Source: Eubacterium ramulus ATCC 29099 (lineage in GTDB: Bacteria > Bacillota > Clostridia > Lachnospirales > Lachnospiraceae). From it: a stretch of 49,858 nt of DNA. This document shows positions 35,264-45,467 of this stretch, piece by piece; position 1 is the stretch's first letter, and each line of letters begins with the position of its first letter. Position numbers and translations under genes: made by a program. The notes beneath the pieces were generated by a model. The model searched no databases. It saw only the letters and a list, made by a program, of their open reading frames with translations, and had not been told where the DNA came from. The DNA lies in NCBI RefSeq assembly GCF_000469345.1, contig NZ_KI271096.1, positions 100,255 to 150,112 of the forward strand, written 5' to 3'.

Positions 35264-36733
35264 ATGAAAAAACATTCACTGACGCGGCAAATTACATCCA
35301 TTGTCAGTCTGTTGGTAGCAGGTGCAATCCTGCTTTGCTGGGTACTGAATACGACATTGCTGCCGCGTTATTACATGCACAATAAAAAAGAAGTTCTGAT
35401 GGAAAACTATCAGACAATTTCCAATGCCAGTGCACAGAACGAACTGGAATCGGACGAGTTTGCCGTTACCTTTGATAATCTGTGCTCCAATGGAAATATT
35501 ATGGCACTGATCCTGCAGCAGGACGGAAAGGTACTGCGTTCTTCTGTGAATGATCTGGATGCATTACGGACGGAATTCTGGGATGTTCTTTTGCACGGGG
35601 ATAAAATGGAAGTGCTGTATTCCAACAAGCAGTATCAGTTATTGAAAAAGACAGATACCCGTCTGGATTCGGAGTATCTTGTTCTGGTAGGTGTACTGGA
35701 AAACGGAGATATGGTACTGATGCGTACTGCGGTGGAAAGCATCCGGGAAAGTGCGGCAATTTCGAACAGATTTCTTCTGTTTGCCGGGGCAGCTGCCATT
35801 GTGGCAAGTATCCTGGTGGCATTTTTCACGACAAGACATATCACGAAACCATTGCAGCAGCTGACGGATATTTCCAAGCGGATGGTGGATTTGGATTTCA
35901 ATGCAAAATATGAAAGTGATCAGTCCAACAGTTATGAAGTGGAGGAACTGGGAAACCACATCAACCGCCTGTCTGAGAATCTGGAACGGACGATTTCAGA
36001 ACTGAAGACAGCAAATGTGGAACTGCAGGATGATATTGAGAAAAAGATACAGATTGATGAGATGCGAAAAGAATTTCTGTCTAACGTGTCCCATGAGCTG
36101 AAGACACCGCTGGCATTGATCCAGGGTTATGCGGAAGGATTGCAGGAGTGTATTAATGATGATGCAGAAAGCCGTGAATTTTATTGTGAAGTTATCATTG
36201 ACGAAGCGGATAAAATGAACCGTATGGTGAAAAAACTGCTGACTTTGAATCAGCTGGAGTTTGGCAATGATCAGGTTATCATGGAGCGGTTTGATATGAC
36301 AGAACTGATCCGTGGTGTGGCAAATTCCACAAGAATCCTCATGGAGCAGAAGGGTATCCGTCTGGAACTGGAAAATTCAGAGGAAGCCTGGGTGTGGGGT
36401 GACGAATTCAAAGTGGAAGAAGTGATTACGAACTATATGAGTAATGCCATCAACCATGCAGATGGAGAAAAGCTGATTCGTGTGTTCTACACACGTTCAG
36501 AAGATAAATTGCGTGTCAGTGTATTTAATACCGGACAGCCAATCCCGGAGGAAGATATTGAGAAAATCTGGGTAAAATTCTACAAAGTGGATAAGGCGAG
36601 AACCCGGGAGTACGGTGGAAGCGGTATCGGTTTGTCCATCGTAAAAGCCATTATGGATTCTTTTCACCAGCGATGTGGTGTCATCAACCATGAAGATGGC
36701 GTGGAGTTCTGGATGGAACTTGCCACAAAATAA
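35264..36733 (+). CDS. Sensor histidine kinase
   Basis: A 489-residue membrane kinase. Membrane segment 1 is at about 9-30, followed by an extracellular sensor region of ~135 residues. Membrane segment 2 is at about 168-187, then HAMP (188-245). The HisKA domain has the phosphorylated His277 (SNVSHELKTPLAL). The HATPase domain has NYMSNAINHA and the G box YGGSGIGLSIV. It phosphorylates the preceding regulator. AAAGGATAAGAAG precedes ATG 35264. The sensor region belongs to no family I can name. Confidence 0.95.
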   Translation: MKKHSLTRQITSIVSLLVAGAILLCWVLNTTLLPRYYMHNKKEVLMENYQTISNASAQNELESDEFAVTFDNLCSNGNIMALILQQDGKVLRSSVNDLDALRTEFWDVLLHGDKMEVLYSNKQYQLLKKTDTRLDSEYLVLVGVLENGDMVLMRTAVESIRESAAISNRFLLFAGAAAIVASILVAFFTTRHITKPLQQLTDISKRMVDLDFNAKYESDQSNSYEVEELGNHINRLSENLERTISELKTANVELQDDIEKKIQIDEMRKEFLSNVSHELKTPLALIQGYAEGLQECINDDAESREFYCEVIIDEADKMNRMVKKLLTLNQLEFGNDQVIMERFDMTELIRGVANSTRILMEQKGIRLELENSEEAWVWGDEFKVEEVITNYMSNAINHADGEKLIRVFYTRSEDKLRVSVFNTGQPIPEEDIEKIWVKFYKVDKARTREYGGSGIGLSIVKAIMDSFHQRCGVINHEDGVEFWMELATK

Positions 36734-36751
36734 AAGAGGAGAGTAAAAAAG

Positions 36752-37372
36752 ATGATTGCAATTATTGACTATGACGCAGGTAACTTGAAGAGCGTGGAAA
36801 AAGCGTTGGCGCACATCGGAGAGGAAAGCGTTATTACCCGCGAGTTTCAGACAATTCTGAATGCAGATAAAGTTATTTTACCGGGCGTGGGTGCATTTGG
36901 TGATGCCATGGCGAATCTGAAGCGTCTGGAACTTGACAAAGTGATACGGGAACTGAATGAGAAGCAGACACCATTCCTTGGAATTTGTCTTGGACTGCAA
37001 TTGTTGTTTGAGTGTAGTGAAGAAAGCCCGGATGTGGAAGGTCTTGGTCTGTTGAAAGGAAAAATCAGCCGGATTCCAGACAAAGAAGGACTGAAAATTC
37101 CGCATATCGGCTGGAATTCCCTGGATTTTCATAATAACGGAAGATTATTTGCAGGGCTGGAAGAACATCCATATGTATATTTTGTACATTCTTACTATCT
37201 GCATGCCGAGGAGCCGGGTATTGTGACCGCAACGACGGATTACAGTACCTGCATCCATGCTTCCGTGGAAAAGGGCAACCTGTTTGCCTGCCAGTTCCAT
37301 CCGGAAAAAAGCAGTACGGTAGGATTGCAGATCTTGAAAAATTTTGCCGGAGTGGAAGGAGGACGCGCGTAA
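36752..37372 (+). CDS. hisH: Imidazole glycerol phosphate synthase, glutaminase subunit HisH
   Basis: A class I glutamine amidotransferase (206 residues) that supplies ammonia to HisF in histidine synthesis. The catalytic Cys79 is in FLGICLGLQ, with the His/Glu pair in CQFHPEKSS near 185. GAGGAG precedes ATG 36752. Its stop overlaps the hisF start (TAATG), so the two subunits are made in equal amounts. No other his gene lies in the window. Confidence 0.96.
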   Translation: MIAIIDYDAGNLKSVEKALAHIGEESVITREFQTILNADKVILPGVGAFGDAMANLKRLELDKVIRELNEKQTPFLGICLGLQLLFECSEESPDVEGLGLLKGKISRIPDKEGLKIPHIGWNSLDFHNNGRLFAGLEEHPYVYFVHSYYLHAEEPGIVTATTDYSTCIHASVEKGNLFACQFHPEKSSTVGLQILKNFAGVEGGRA

Positions 37373-38133
37373 TGTTTACCAAACGAATTATTCCATGTCT
37401 GGATGTCAATAACGGCCGCGTGGTCAAAGGGGTCAATTTTGTAAATCTGCGAGATGCCGGTGATCCGGTGGAGATTGCGGCAGCTTATGATAAAGCCGGT
37501 GCGGATGAAGTGGTATTTCTCGATATCACTGCTTCTTCCGATGCCAGAAATACTGTGGTAGACATGGTACGGAAGGTAGCGGAAAATGTATTTATTCCGT
37601 TTACCGTGGGCGGTGGTATCCGTACCGTAGATGATTTCCGTGCATTACTGCGGGAAGGTGCAGACAAGATTTCCATCAATTCTTCCGCCATTAATACACC
37701 GCATCTGATTTCAGATGCGGCAGATAAATTCGGCAGTCAGTGTGTCGTAGTTGCCATTGATGCCCGCAGAAGAGAAGATGGCAGCGGCTGGAACATATAT
37801 AAAAACGGCGGCAGAGTCGATGTGGGTATCGATGCCGTGGAATGGGCGATGAAAGTAGATAAACTAGGAGCAGGGGAAATCCTTCTGACCAGTATGGACT
37901 GTGATGGAACGAAAGCCGGATATGATCTGGAGCTGACCCGTCTGATCGCAGAAAATGTATCCATTCCGGTGATTGCATCCGGTGGAGCAGGTACAAAAGA
38001 ACATTTTTATGAGGCTCTGACGGAAGGAAAAGCAGATGCGGCACTGGCAGCATCTTTATTCCATTATAAAGAACTGGAGATTATGGATCTGAAAAAATAT
38101 CTGGCAGACAAAGGGGTATCTGTACGCCGTTAA
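37372..38133 (+). CDS. hisF: Imidazole glycerol phosphate synthase, cyclase subunit HisF
   Basis: A 253-residue TIM barrel that makes imidazole glycerol phosphate and AICAR from PRFAR and ammonia. The catalytic Asp11 ([13 protein letters not shown]) and Asp130 (AIDARRRED) are present. AICAR links this step to purine synthesis, to which the window also contributes purC, purF and purB. It overlaps hisH by one base, and ung follows 19 bp later. Confidence 0.97.
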   Translation: MFTKRIIPCLDVNNGRVVKGVNFVNLRDAGDPVEIAAAYDKAGADEVVFLDITASSDARNTVVDMVRKVAENVFIPFTVGGGIRTVDDFRALLREGADKISINSSAINTPHLISDAADKFGSQCVVVAIDARRREDGSGWNIYKNGGRVDVGIDAVEWAMKVDKLGAGEILLTSMDCDGTKAGYDLELTRLIAENVSIPVIASGGAGTKEHFYEALTEGKADAALAASLFHYKELEIMDLKKYLADKGVSVRR

Positions 38134-38152
38134 ACAAAGGGGGAGAAAGTAC

Positions 38153-38827
38153 ATGCCACCAATTACAAATGACTGGCAGCAGCCATTGGAAGTAGAATTT
38201 AAGAAACCATATTACAAAGATTTATATAAGAAAGTGTTGGAAGAATACCGGAGCAGACAGATTTTTCCAAATCCGGATGATATCTTTAATGCCTTTCATC
38301 TGACACCATTAAAAGATGTCAAAGTCGTGATCCTTGGACAGGATCCGTATCATAATGACGGACAGGCGCACGGACTCTGCTTTTCTGTAAAACCGGATGT
38401 GGAGGTGCCACCGTCACTGGTGAATATTTATAAGGAATTGCAGGATGATCTGGGATGCAGGATTCCGAACAACGGATATCTGGTAAAATGGGCAAAGCAG
38501 GGAGTGCTGATGTTGAATACAGTACTGACAGTGCGCGCACACCAGGCAAATTCCCATCGCGGCATCGGTTGGGAGCAGTTTACAGATGCAGTCATCCGTG
38601 CCGTGGATGCACAGGATCGTCCGATTGTATTTCTGCTCTGGGGACGTCCGGCGCAGATGAAGAAAAGTATGTTACATAATCCGAAACATTTGATTTTGGA
38701 GGCACCGCATCCGAGTCCGTTGTCTGCGTACCGTGGGTTTTTCGGCTGTAAGCATTTCAGCCAGACCAATGCATTTCTGGAGAAAAACGGACTTGCGCCG
38801 ATCGACTGGCAGATTGAAGATGTGTGA
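38153..38827 (+). CDS. ung: Uracil-DNA glycosylase (family 1)
   Basis: Removes uracil from DNA to start base-excision repair. The 224-residue protein has the water-activating loop GQDPYHNDGQAHGLCFS with Asp64, and the HPSPLSAYRGFFGCKHF loop near the C-terminus. GGGGGAG precedes ATG 38153. It lies directly after hisF, probably on the same transcript. The 38828-39028 gap after it is A-rich with no gene recognised. Confidence 0.97.
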   Translation: MPPITNDWQQPLEVEFKKPYYKDLYKKVLEEYRSRQIFPNPDDIFNAFHLTPLKDVKVVILGQDPYHNDGQAHGLCFSVKPDVEVPPSLVNIYKELQDDLGCRIPNNGYLVKWAKQGVLMLNTVLTVRAHQANSHRGIGWEQFTDAVIRAVDAQDRPIVFLLWGRPAQMKKSMLHNPKHLILEAPHPSPLSAYRGFFGCKHFSQTNAFLEKNGLAPIDWQIEDV

Positions 38828-39028
38828 TCTCGCTGGAATCGGACAGAAGCATCACTATGGGTTATGCATCTATCTGGTCAGTAGCCGGATGTAAGAAAAA
38901 ATATTAAAAAATAAAAAGAAAAAAGGAAACAGGAAAATTACACGGAATATATAAAATAGGATATTTATGCTTTACAGGCAAAATGAACATGAAATCTTGT
39001 AACAAGATACAGGGAGTATAACCATCGT

Positions 39029-40036
39029 ATGACAATTCGTGAACAGTTGGAATTATCAGAACGTACATATTTAAGCTCTTATGCGATGCTGAGTCAGGAT
39101 TCGAGAGGGCGGGACAGAGAAGAACCGGAATGCGATATTCGTCCGGTTTTTCAGCGTGACCGGGATCGGATCCTGCACTGCAAATCTTTCCGGCGGCTGA
39201 AGCACAAGACGCAGGTATTTCTGTCACCGCAGGGGGATCATTACCGGACACGGCTGACCCATGCACTGGAAGTGTCACAGAATGCGAGAACTATTGCAAA
39301 GGCACTGCGCCTGAATGAATCGCTGGTGGAAGCGATTGCATTGGGACATGATCTGGGGCACACACCTTTTGGCCATGCTGGAGAAGGAATGCTGAATGAA
39401 CTGTGTAACGGCGGATTCAGACACAATGAGCAGAGTGTCAGGATCGTGGAAAAGCTGGAAAAAGAAGGGAAGGGGCTGAACCTTACCTGGGAAGTCAGGG
39501 ATGGTATTTTAAATCATCAGATCAGCCTGATGCCGTCTACATTGGAAGGCAAGATTGTGCGTTTATCTGATAAAATTGCATATATTAATCATGACATTGA
39601 TGATGCAATCCGGGCTCAGGTGCTGCAGGAAGAAGACATTCCGGTTAAATATCGGGAAGTACTTGGTTTTTCCACGCAGGAGCGTCTGAATACATTGATT
39701 CATGACATTATCGAACAGAGCTGGGAAAAGAATGAAATCTGTATGTCACCGGATGTGGCGCAGGCTATGCAGGGGCTGCGTCAGTTTATGTTTCAGAATG
39801 TCTATACGAACCCGGTGGCAAAGGGTGAGGAGACGAAAGCAAAGGAACTTCTGGAACGTTTGTTTGTGTATTATCTGAAGCATATTGACCTGCTGCCTGG
39901 ATATTATCTGCAGATGCTGGAGGACGGCGAAGAAAATGACCGGGTGGTCTGTGATTATATCGCAGGAATGACGGATCAATATGCACTGGCCAAATACAGT
40001 GAGTATTTTATGCCGAAATCCTGGCAGGTTTACTGA
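39029..40036 (+). CDS. dgt: dGTP triphosphohydrolase-like HD-domain protein
   Basis: A 335-residue HD-superfamily enzyme expected to hydrolyse dNTPs to deoxynucleosides. The metal ligands are visible as H in RLTHALEV, HD in ALGHDLGHTPFGH and D in LSDKIAYINHDIDD. The RRLKHKTQVF segment near residue 55 is typical of the family. GGGAG lies about 12 nt before ATG 39029. It precedes dnaG, an arrangement common in Clostridia. The name is by family; substrate preference may differ from E. coli Dgt. Confidence 0.93.
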   Translation: MTIREQLELSERTYLSSYAMLSQDSRGRDREEPECDIRPVFQRDRDRILHCKSFRRLKHKTQVFLSPQGDHYRTRLTHALEVSQNARTIAKALRLNESLVEAIALGHDLGHTPFGHAGEGMLNELCNGGFRHNEQSVRIVEKLEKEGKGLNLTWEVRDGILNHQISLMPSTLEGKIVRLSDKIAYINHDIDDAIRAQVLQEEDIPVKYREVLGFSTQERLNTLIHDIIEQSWEKNEICMSPDVAQAMQGLRQFMFQNVYTNPVAKGEETKAKELLERLFVYYLKHIDLLPGYYLQMLEDGEENDRVVCDYIAGMTDQYALAKYSEYFMPKSWQVY

Positions 40037-40089
40037 TCTGTCCGGATGGCAATGACAGGTATAAAGATTGAAGTAAAAAGGAAGGTATT

Positions 40090-41874
40090 ATGACTTACTA
40101 TTCCGATGAACTGATTGAAGAAGTGCGATCCAGAAATGATGTGGTAGACGTCATTTCCGGTTATGTGCGCCTTCAGAAACGGGGAAGCACGTATTTTGGG
40201 CTCTGTCCTTTCCACAATGAAAAGACACCGTCCTTTTCTGTCTCACCGGGCAAACAGATGTATTACTGTTTTGGCTGTGGCGCAGGCGGGAACGTATTCA
40301 CCTTTATGATGCAATATGAAAATTTTACATTTCAGGAGGCAATGCAGAGTCTGGCGGATCGGGCAGGCATTGAACTTCCGAAGCAGGAGATGTCTGCCGC
40401 CCAGCGGGAAGCCGCAGATCGGCGGAGCAGGCTCCTGGAAATAAATAAAGTAGCGGCAAAATATTTCTATATGCTGCTGCGCAGTCCACAGGGATCTCAT
40501 GCGTTACAATATTTTGAAGAGCGTAAACTCAGCAAAGAAACCATGCAGCATTTCGGACTGGGCTATTCCAATAAATACAGCGATGATCTGTATCAATATC
40601 TGAAGAAGCAGGGCTACGAAGATGAACTGCTTAAGGACAGTGGTCTGGTTACCATTGATGAACGCCGGGGTGGTCATGACAAATTCTGGAACCGAGCGAT
40701 GTTTCCGATCATGGATGCAAATAACCGGGTCATCGGATTTGGGGGTCGTGTCATGGGCGAGGGAGAACCGAAATATCTGAATTCGCCGGAGACCATGATT
40801 TTTGACAAGAGCCGGAATCTGTACGGATTGAATTTTGCCCGGTCATCCCGGAGACCGCATATTTTATTGTGTGAGGGATATATGGATGTGATTGCCCTGC
40901 ATCAGGCTGGATTTGACAATGCAGTGGCATCTCTTGGAACGTCCTTTACATCCGGTCATGCCAATCTGCTGAAGCGTTATACGAAGGAAGTATACCTGAC
41001 CTTTGACAGTGATGGTGCCGGAGTAAAAGCTGCCCTGCGGGCCATTCCGATTCTGAAAGAAGCAGGATTGACGGCGAAGGTCATTAATATGCGGCCTTAT
41101 AAGGATCCGGATGAATTTATCAAAGCACTTGGGGCAGAAGAATATCAGAAGCGGATCGATGAAGCGGAAAACAGTTTTATGTTTGAAGTGCGGATGCTGG
41201 AGCGGGATTATGATCTGGCTGATCCGGAAAGCAAGACAAAGTTTTTTTATGCCGTTGCCCGGAAAATCCTGAATTTCGAGGAAGAACTGGAACGGGAAAA
41301 TTATATTGAGGCTGTGGCAGCAAAATACCAGATCGGTTTTGAGCAACTGCGGTCGGTGGTCCGTTCCGAGGGAACCCGTGGAGGGCTGACCAGAGAGCGG
41401 GAACGTGCTCCGTTAAAGAGCGGAGTGAATGACAGAAAGAAGAAAGAAGATGGCATGAAGCAGTCCCAGCGACTGTTTCTGACCTGGCTGATCGAGGATG
41501 AGCGCCTGTTTGATCTGACGAAGGGCTATATCAGTCCCGATGATTTTACAGAGGAGATTTTCCGTGATGTGGCAAAAGTACTGTACGAGCAGCATGCCGC
41601 AGGGGAAATCAATCCGGCACAGATCATCAGCCGCTTTACGGACGAGGAACAGCAACGGGAGGCAGCGGCGTTGTTTCACGCACGCCTGCATCCGGTGGAA
41701 ACCCGTCAGGAGAAAGAGAAAGCTTTAAAAGAAACGATCCTCAGGATTAAGAAAAACAGTATGGATGTACGCTCCGGAAAATTGGAGCCGACAGACCTGG
41801 CAGGCCTGCAGCGGCTGATCGAAGATAAAAAGCAGCTGGCGCAGCTACAGAAAATGCATATTTCATTAGATTGA
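40090..41874 (+). CDS. dnaG: DNA primase
   Basis: Makes RNA primers for replication. The 594-residue protein has a CHC2 zinc ribbon (Cys39, His42, Cys60, Cys63), the primase catalytic core and the TOPRIM motifs CEGYMDV near 260 and FDSDGAG near 310. A C-terminal helicase-binding domain spans about 450-594. GGAAGG precedes ATG 40090. With rpoD downstream it forms the classic dnaG-rpoD macromolecular synthesis order. Confidence 0.97.
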   Translation: MTYYSDELIEEVRSRNDVVDVISGYVRLQKRGSTYFGLCPFHNEKTPSFSVSPGKQMYYCFGCGAGGNVFTFMMQYENFTFQEAMQSLADRAGIELPKQEMSAAQREAADRRSRLLEINKVAAKYFYMLLRSPQGSHALQYFEERKLSKETMQHFGLGYSNKYSDDLYQYLKKQGYEDELLKDSGLVTIDERRGGHDKFWNRAMFPIMDANNRVIGFGGRVMGEGEPKYLNSPETMIFDKSRNLYGLNFARSSRRPHILLCEGYMDVIALHQAGFDNAVASLGTSFTSGHANLLKRYTKEVYLTFDSDGAGVKAALRAIPILKEAGLTAKVINMRPYKDPDEFIKALGAEEYQKRIDEAENSFMFEVRMLERDYDLADPESKTKFFYAVARKILNFEEELERENYIEAVAAKYQIGFEQLRSVVRSEGTRGGLTRERERAPLKSGVNDRKKKEDGMKQSQRLFLTWLIEDERLFDLTKGYISPDDFTEEIFRDVAKVLYEQHAAGEINPAQIISRFTDEEQQREAAALFHARLHPVETRQEKEKALKETILRIKKNSMDVRSGKLEPTDLAGLQRLIEDKKQLAQLQKMHISLD

Positions 41875-41915
41875 GGACAAACTATATAGACTAAAAACAT
41901 GGAAGGATGAACAAG

Positions 41916-43049
41916 ATGGCAGAGAAAAACGATCAGAAAATGAGAGAAAGAGCAGAGCGGGCAGAAAAATTCCAGGCAAAACTTCAGGAACTGCTTGCAC
42001 TGGCAAAAAAGAAAAAAAATATGCTCGAGTATCAGGAAATCAATGACCATTTCAAGGATTTTGCCCTGAGTCCGGAGCAGATTGATAAAATTCTGGATTT
42101 CCTGGAGGCAAATCATGTCGATGTCCTTCGTATTACAGACGATGATGACGATATCCTGATTGATGACGAAGATAATGATGTAGAAGTAGAGAAAATCGAT
42201 CTGTCTGTACCGGATGGTGTCAGCATTGAGGATCCGGTGCGTATGTATTTAAAAGAGATCGGAAAAGTTCCGCTGCTGACTGCGGAGGAAGAGATCGAAC
42301 TTGCAAAACGTATGGAACTTGGTGATCAGGAGGCGAAAAAACGTCTGGCAGAGGCAAACCTCCGTCTGGTTGTAAGTATTGCAAAACGTTATGTGGGAAG
42401 AGGTATGCTGTTTTTGGATCTGATTCAGGAAGGTAACCTGGGTCTGATCAAAGCCGTTGAGAAATTCGATTACAGAAAAGGATATAAATTCAGTACCTAT
42501 GCGACCTGGTGGATCCGTCAGGCGATTACCCGTGCGATTGCCGATCAGGCACGTACCATCCGTATCCCGGTGCATATGGTTGAGACGATCAATAAACTGA
42601 TCCGGGTGTCCAGACAGTTATTGCAGGAACTTGGACGTGAACCCACTCCGGAAGAAATTGCAGAGGAAATGAATATGCCGGTAGACCGTGTGCGTGAGAT
42701 ATTAAAAATCTCCCAGGAGCCGGTTTCTTTAGAAACTCCGATCGGTGAAGAGGAAGACAGTCACCTGGGTGATTTCATTCAGGATGACAATGTGCCGGTT
42801 CCGGCAGATGCAGCAGCATTCACACTGTTAAAAGAGCAGCTGGTGGAAGTTTTAAGCACACTGACAGACCGTGAGCAGAAAGTGCTTCGTCTGCGTTTTG
42901 GTCTGGATGACGGCCGTGCGCGTACATTGGAAGAAGTTGGAAAAGAGTTCAACGTTACCCGTGAACGTATCCGTCAGATCGAGGCAAAAGCACTGCGGAA
43001 ATTACGCCATCCGAGCCGCAGCAGAAAGCTGAAGGATTATCTGGATTAA
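41916..43049 (+). CDS. rpoD: Principal RNA polymerase sigma factor (sigma-70/SigA)
   Basis: A 377-residue housekeeping sigma factor. A short acidic region 1.1 is followed by region 1.2 ([17 protein letters not shown]), region 2 with [17 protein letters not shown], region 3 and region 4 ending [21 protein letters not shown] 41916 is preferred: GGAAGGA at 41901-41907 ends 8 nt upstream, and the ATG at 41907 overlaps it. TTGACA/TATAAT promoters in this window fit its recognition. trmK starts one base after the stop. Confidence 0.97.
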   Translation: MAEKNDQKMRERAERAEKFQAKLQELLALAKKKKNMLEYQEINDHFKDFALSPEQIDKILDFLEANHVDVLRITDDDDDILIDDEDNDVEVEKIDLSVPDGVSIEDPVRMYLKEIGKVPLLTAEEEIELAKRMELGDQEAKKRLAEANLRLVVSIAKRYVGRGMLFLDLIQEGNLGLIKAVEKFDYRKGYKFSTYATWWIRQAITRAIADQARTIRIPVHMVETINKLIRVSRQLLQELGREPTPEEIAEEMNMPVDRVREILKISQEPVSLETPIGEEEDSHLGDFIQDDNVPVPADAAAFTLLKEQLVEVLSTLTDREQKVLRLRFGLDDGRARTLEEVGKEFNVTRERIRQIEAKALRKLRHPSRSRKLKDYLD

Positions 43050-43050
43050 T

Positions 43051-43782
43051 ATGGCGATTCGTTTATCAAACCGGTTATCTGCATTGGCCAGTCTGGTATC
43101 GAATGGGCATCGTCTGGCTGATATCGGAACGGATCATGGATACATACCGATTTATCTGTGTCAGACGGGAATCATTCCTTCTGCCATAGCTATGGATATC
43201 GGAAAAGGTCCGCTGCAGCAGGCAACAGCCCATATCAAACAACAGGGACTCTCAAGCCGGATCAGGACGCGTCTGTCGGATGGACTGACTGCGCTGCAGC
43301 CGGGAGAGGCAGATACGATACTGATCGCCGGTATGGGTGGTGGTCTGGTGATGAAGATATTATCCCAGGGCACACATGCACTGACCGGCAGTGAAGAACT
43401 GATCCTGCAGCCACAGTCAGAAATTGCGCAGGTAAGAGCCTATCTGCGCACACATGGATTCCGGATTTTGGAAGAAGAGATGATCCTGGAGGACGGAAAG
43501 TATTATCCGATGATGAAGGTGGTGCAGGAGACAGCATCTGATCAAAGAGAAGAGACAGTTCAGGTGCAGGTGGAAGATGCCTTTGGTCCTGTATTATTAC
43601 AGAAAAAACATCCGGTGCTGAAAGAATGGTTGCAGCGGGAATTACAGACCGTGGATACGGTCTGCCGTCAGCTTGCAGCGCAGCCGGAGAATGAGCGGAT
43701 TACGATCCGTATGGCGCAGGTACAGGAAAAAAGACAATTGATTCTGGAGGCGTTGAAAAGATATGAAACAGCAGATGTGTAA
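43051..43782 (+). CDS. trmK: tRNA (adenine(22)-N1)-methyltransferase TrmK
   Basis: A class I SAM methyltransferase of 243 residues that methylates A22 in tRNA. The SAM-binding motif is ADIGTDHGYIP (22-32), with IAGMGGGLVMKIL near 95. It directly follows rpoD, the usual place for this gene in Firmicutes. Its last 20 bp overlap the next gene. Confidence 0.92.
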   Translation: MAIRLSNRLSALASLVSNGHRLADIGTDHGYIPIYLCQTGIIPSAIAMDIGKGPLQQATAHIKQQGLSSRIRTRLSDGLTALQPGEADTILIAGMGGGLVMKILSQGTHALTGSEELILQPQSEIAQVRAYLRTHGFRILEEEMILEDGKYYPMMKVVQETASDQREETVQVQVEDAFGPVLLQKKHPVLKEWLQRELQTVDTVCRQLAAQPENERITIRMAQVQEKRQLILEALKRYETADV

Positions 43783-45427
43783 GATTACGATACAGGGAAC
43801 AGAGCGGGAATATCCGCGGGAGACAACCTTTCAGCAGATTGCAGATGAATATCAGTCACAGATGGAAAATGATATTGTGCTGGTGAAATTCCAGCAGGAT
43901 CTGCGGGAGCTGCATCAGTCGGTACTCAGGGACGGAGAACTGGAATTTATCACCACTGCCGAAAAACCGGGCAGAGATACTTACCGGAGAAGTGTGACGC
44001 TTCTGATGGAGGCAGCGGCATGGAAGCTGTATCCGAACCTGGAGCTTCTTGTCCAGCATTCCATTGGTCAGGGCTACTACTGTGAATTCCGCCATGCGGA
44101 TGCCATCTGTGTCCCGGATCAGAAGATGTTGCAGGCTCTGAAAGAGAAGATGCAGGCATTTGTGGAAGCAGATCTTCCTATCGTTAAATATAATATGAGC
44201 ACGCAGGATGCATCTGCACGGTTTCGTCAGATGGGAAGAATGGATAAAGTCCGTCTGATGCGCTACCGCCGCAGTTCCAGAGTGAATGTATATGAATTGC
44301 AGGAATTCCCGGATTACTATTATGGCTATATGGTGCCTGGCACCGGTTATCTGAAATATTTTGATCTGATTCCGTACCAGAATGGATTTATGCTGATGTT
44401 TCCGGGAAAAGAAACACGGAAAGTGGCGGACTTTGAAGTAACCGATAAATTGTTCAACACATTAAATGATTCTGCCCAGTGGGGCATTGATATGGGAATC
44501 CGTACAGTGGGGGAACTCAATGATGTAATCGCAGCCGGCCGGATCCAGGATATGATCCTGGTGCAGGAATCCTACATGGAGCAAAAAATCGGTGATATCG
44601 CTGAGACGATTGCAGCAGACCGCAGGAAAAAGTTTGTGTTGATCGCAGGACCTTCTTCTTCCGGAAAAACAACATTTTCCCATCGTTTATCCATTCAGAT
44701 GACGGCACATGGTCTGAAACCACATCCAATTTCTTTGGATGATTTCTATTGCAACAGAGAAGAGACACCGCTGGATGAAAATGGTGAGTATGATTTTGAA
44801 TGTCTGGAAGCGTTGGACATTCCTCTGTTTAATCAGTGTATGACAGATCTGCTGGCGGGAAAAGAAGTGATACTTCCGGTGTTTAATTTCAAAACCGGTC
44901 ACCGGGAATACCGTCAAAAACCGCTGAAACTCGGGGCGGAGGATGTTCTGGTGATTGAGGGCATTCACGGATTGAATGAAAAACTTTCCTATGAACTGCC
45001 AAAAGAAAACAAGTATAAGATATATATCAGCGCATTGACACAGCTAAACATTGATGATCACAATAATCTGTCCACTGCGGACGGACGGCTGATCCGTCGT
45101 ATGGTACGGGATGCCCGCACCAGAAACACTTCTGCCAGGGAAACACTGACGCGTTGGAACTCTGTACGGCGTGGAGAAGAGAAAAATATCTTTCCATATC
45201 AGGAAGAAGCGGACGTAATGTTCAATTCGGCCTTGATTTATGAATTATCTGTGTTAAAATTATATGCGGAGCCTTTGCTCTTTTCCATCGATGCAGACTG
45301 CCCGGAATATCCGGAAGCAAAACGTCTGCTGAAGTTCCTGGATTATTTTCTTCCGGTACCGGGAGAGAATATCGGGCACAATTCGATTCTGAGAGAATTT
45401 ATCGGTGGAAGCTGTTTTCATGTGTAG
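43763..45427 (+). CDS. Uridine kinase-like nucleoside kinase with TGS and tRNA-synthetase-like N-terminal domains
   Basis: A 554-residue fusion. Residues 1-65 form a TGS-like domain, about 70-250 resemble the second additional domain of threonyl-tRNA synthetase, and 290-490 form a P-loop uridine kinase/phosphoribulokinase domain with GPSSSGKTT near 297 and SLDDFY. GGAGG about 11 nt before ATG 43763 sets the start inside the trmK gene. This architecture occurs widely in Clostridia. The N-terminal part may bind RNA or sense a nucleotide. The true substrate is not known from sequence. Confidence 0.88.
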   Translation: MKQQMCKITIQGTEREYPRETTFQQIADEYQSQMENDIVLVKFQQDLRELHQSVLRDGELEFITTAEKPGRDTYRRSVTLLMEAAAWKLYPNLELLVQHSIGQGYYCEFRHADAICVPDQKMLQALKEKMQAFVEADLPIVKYNMSTQDASARFRQMGRMDKVRLMRYRRSSRVNVYELQEFPDYYYGYMVPGTGYLKYFDLIPYQNGFMLMFPGKETRKVADFEVTDKLFNTLNDSAQWGIDMGIRTVGELNDVIAAGRIQDMILVQESYMEQKIGDIAETIAADRRKKFVLIAGPSSSGKTTFSHRLSIQMTAHGLKPHPISLDDFYCNREETPLDENGEYDFECLEALDIPLFNQCMTDLLAGKEVILPVFNFKTGHREYRQKPLKLGAEDVLVIEGIHGLNEKLSYELPKENKYKIYISALTQLNIDDHNNLSTADGRLIRRMVRDARTRNTSARETLTRWNSVRRGEEKNIFPYQEEADVMFNSALIYELSVLKLYAEPLLFSIDADCPEYPEAKRLLKFLDYFLPVPGENIGHNSILREFIGGSCFHV

Positions 45428-45467
45428 TAACGTCATACAAAGGTAACAGCATAATTTAAGTGAAAAG

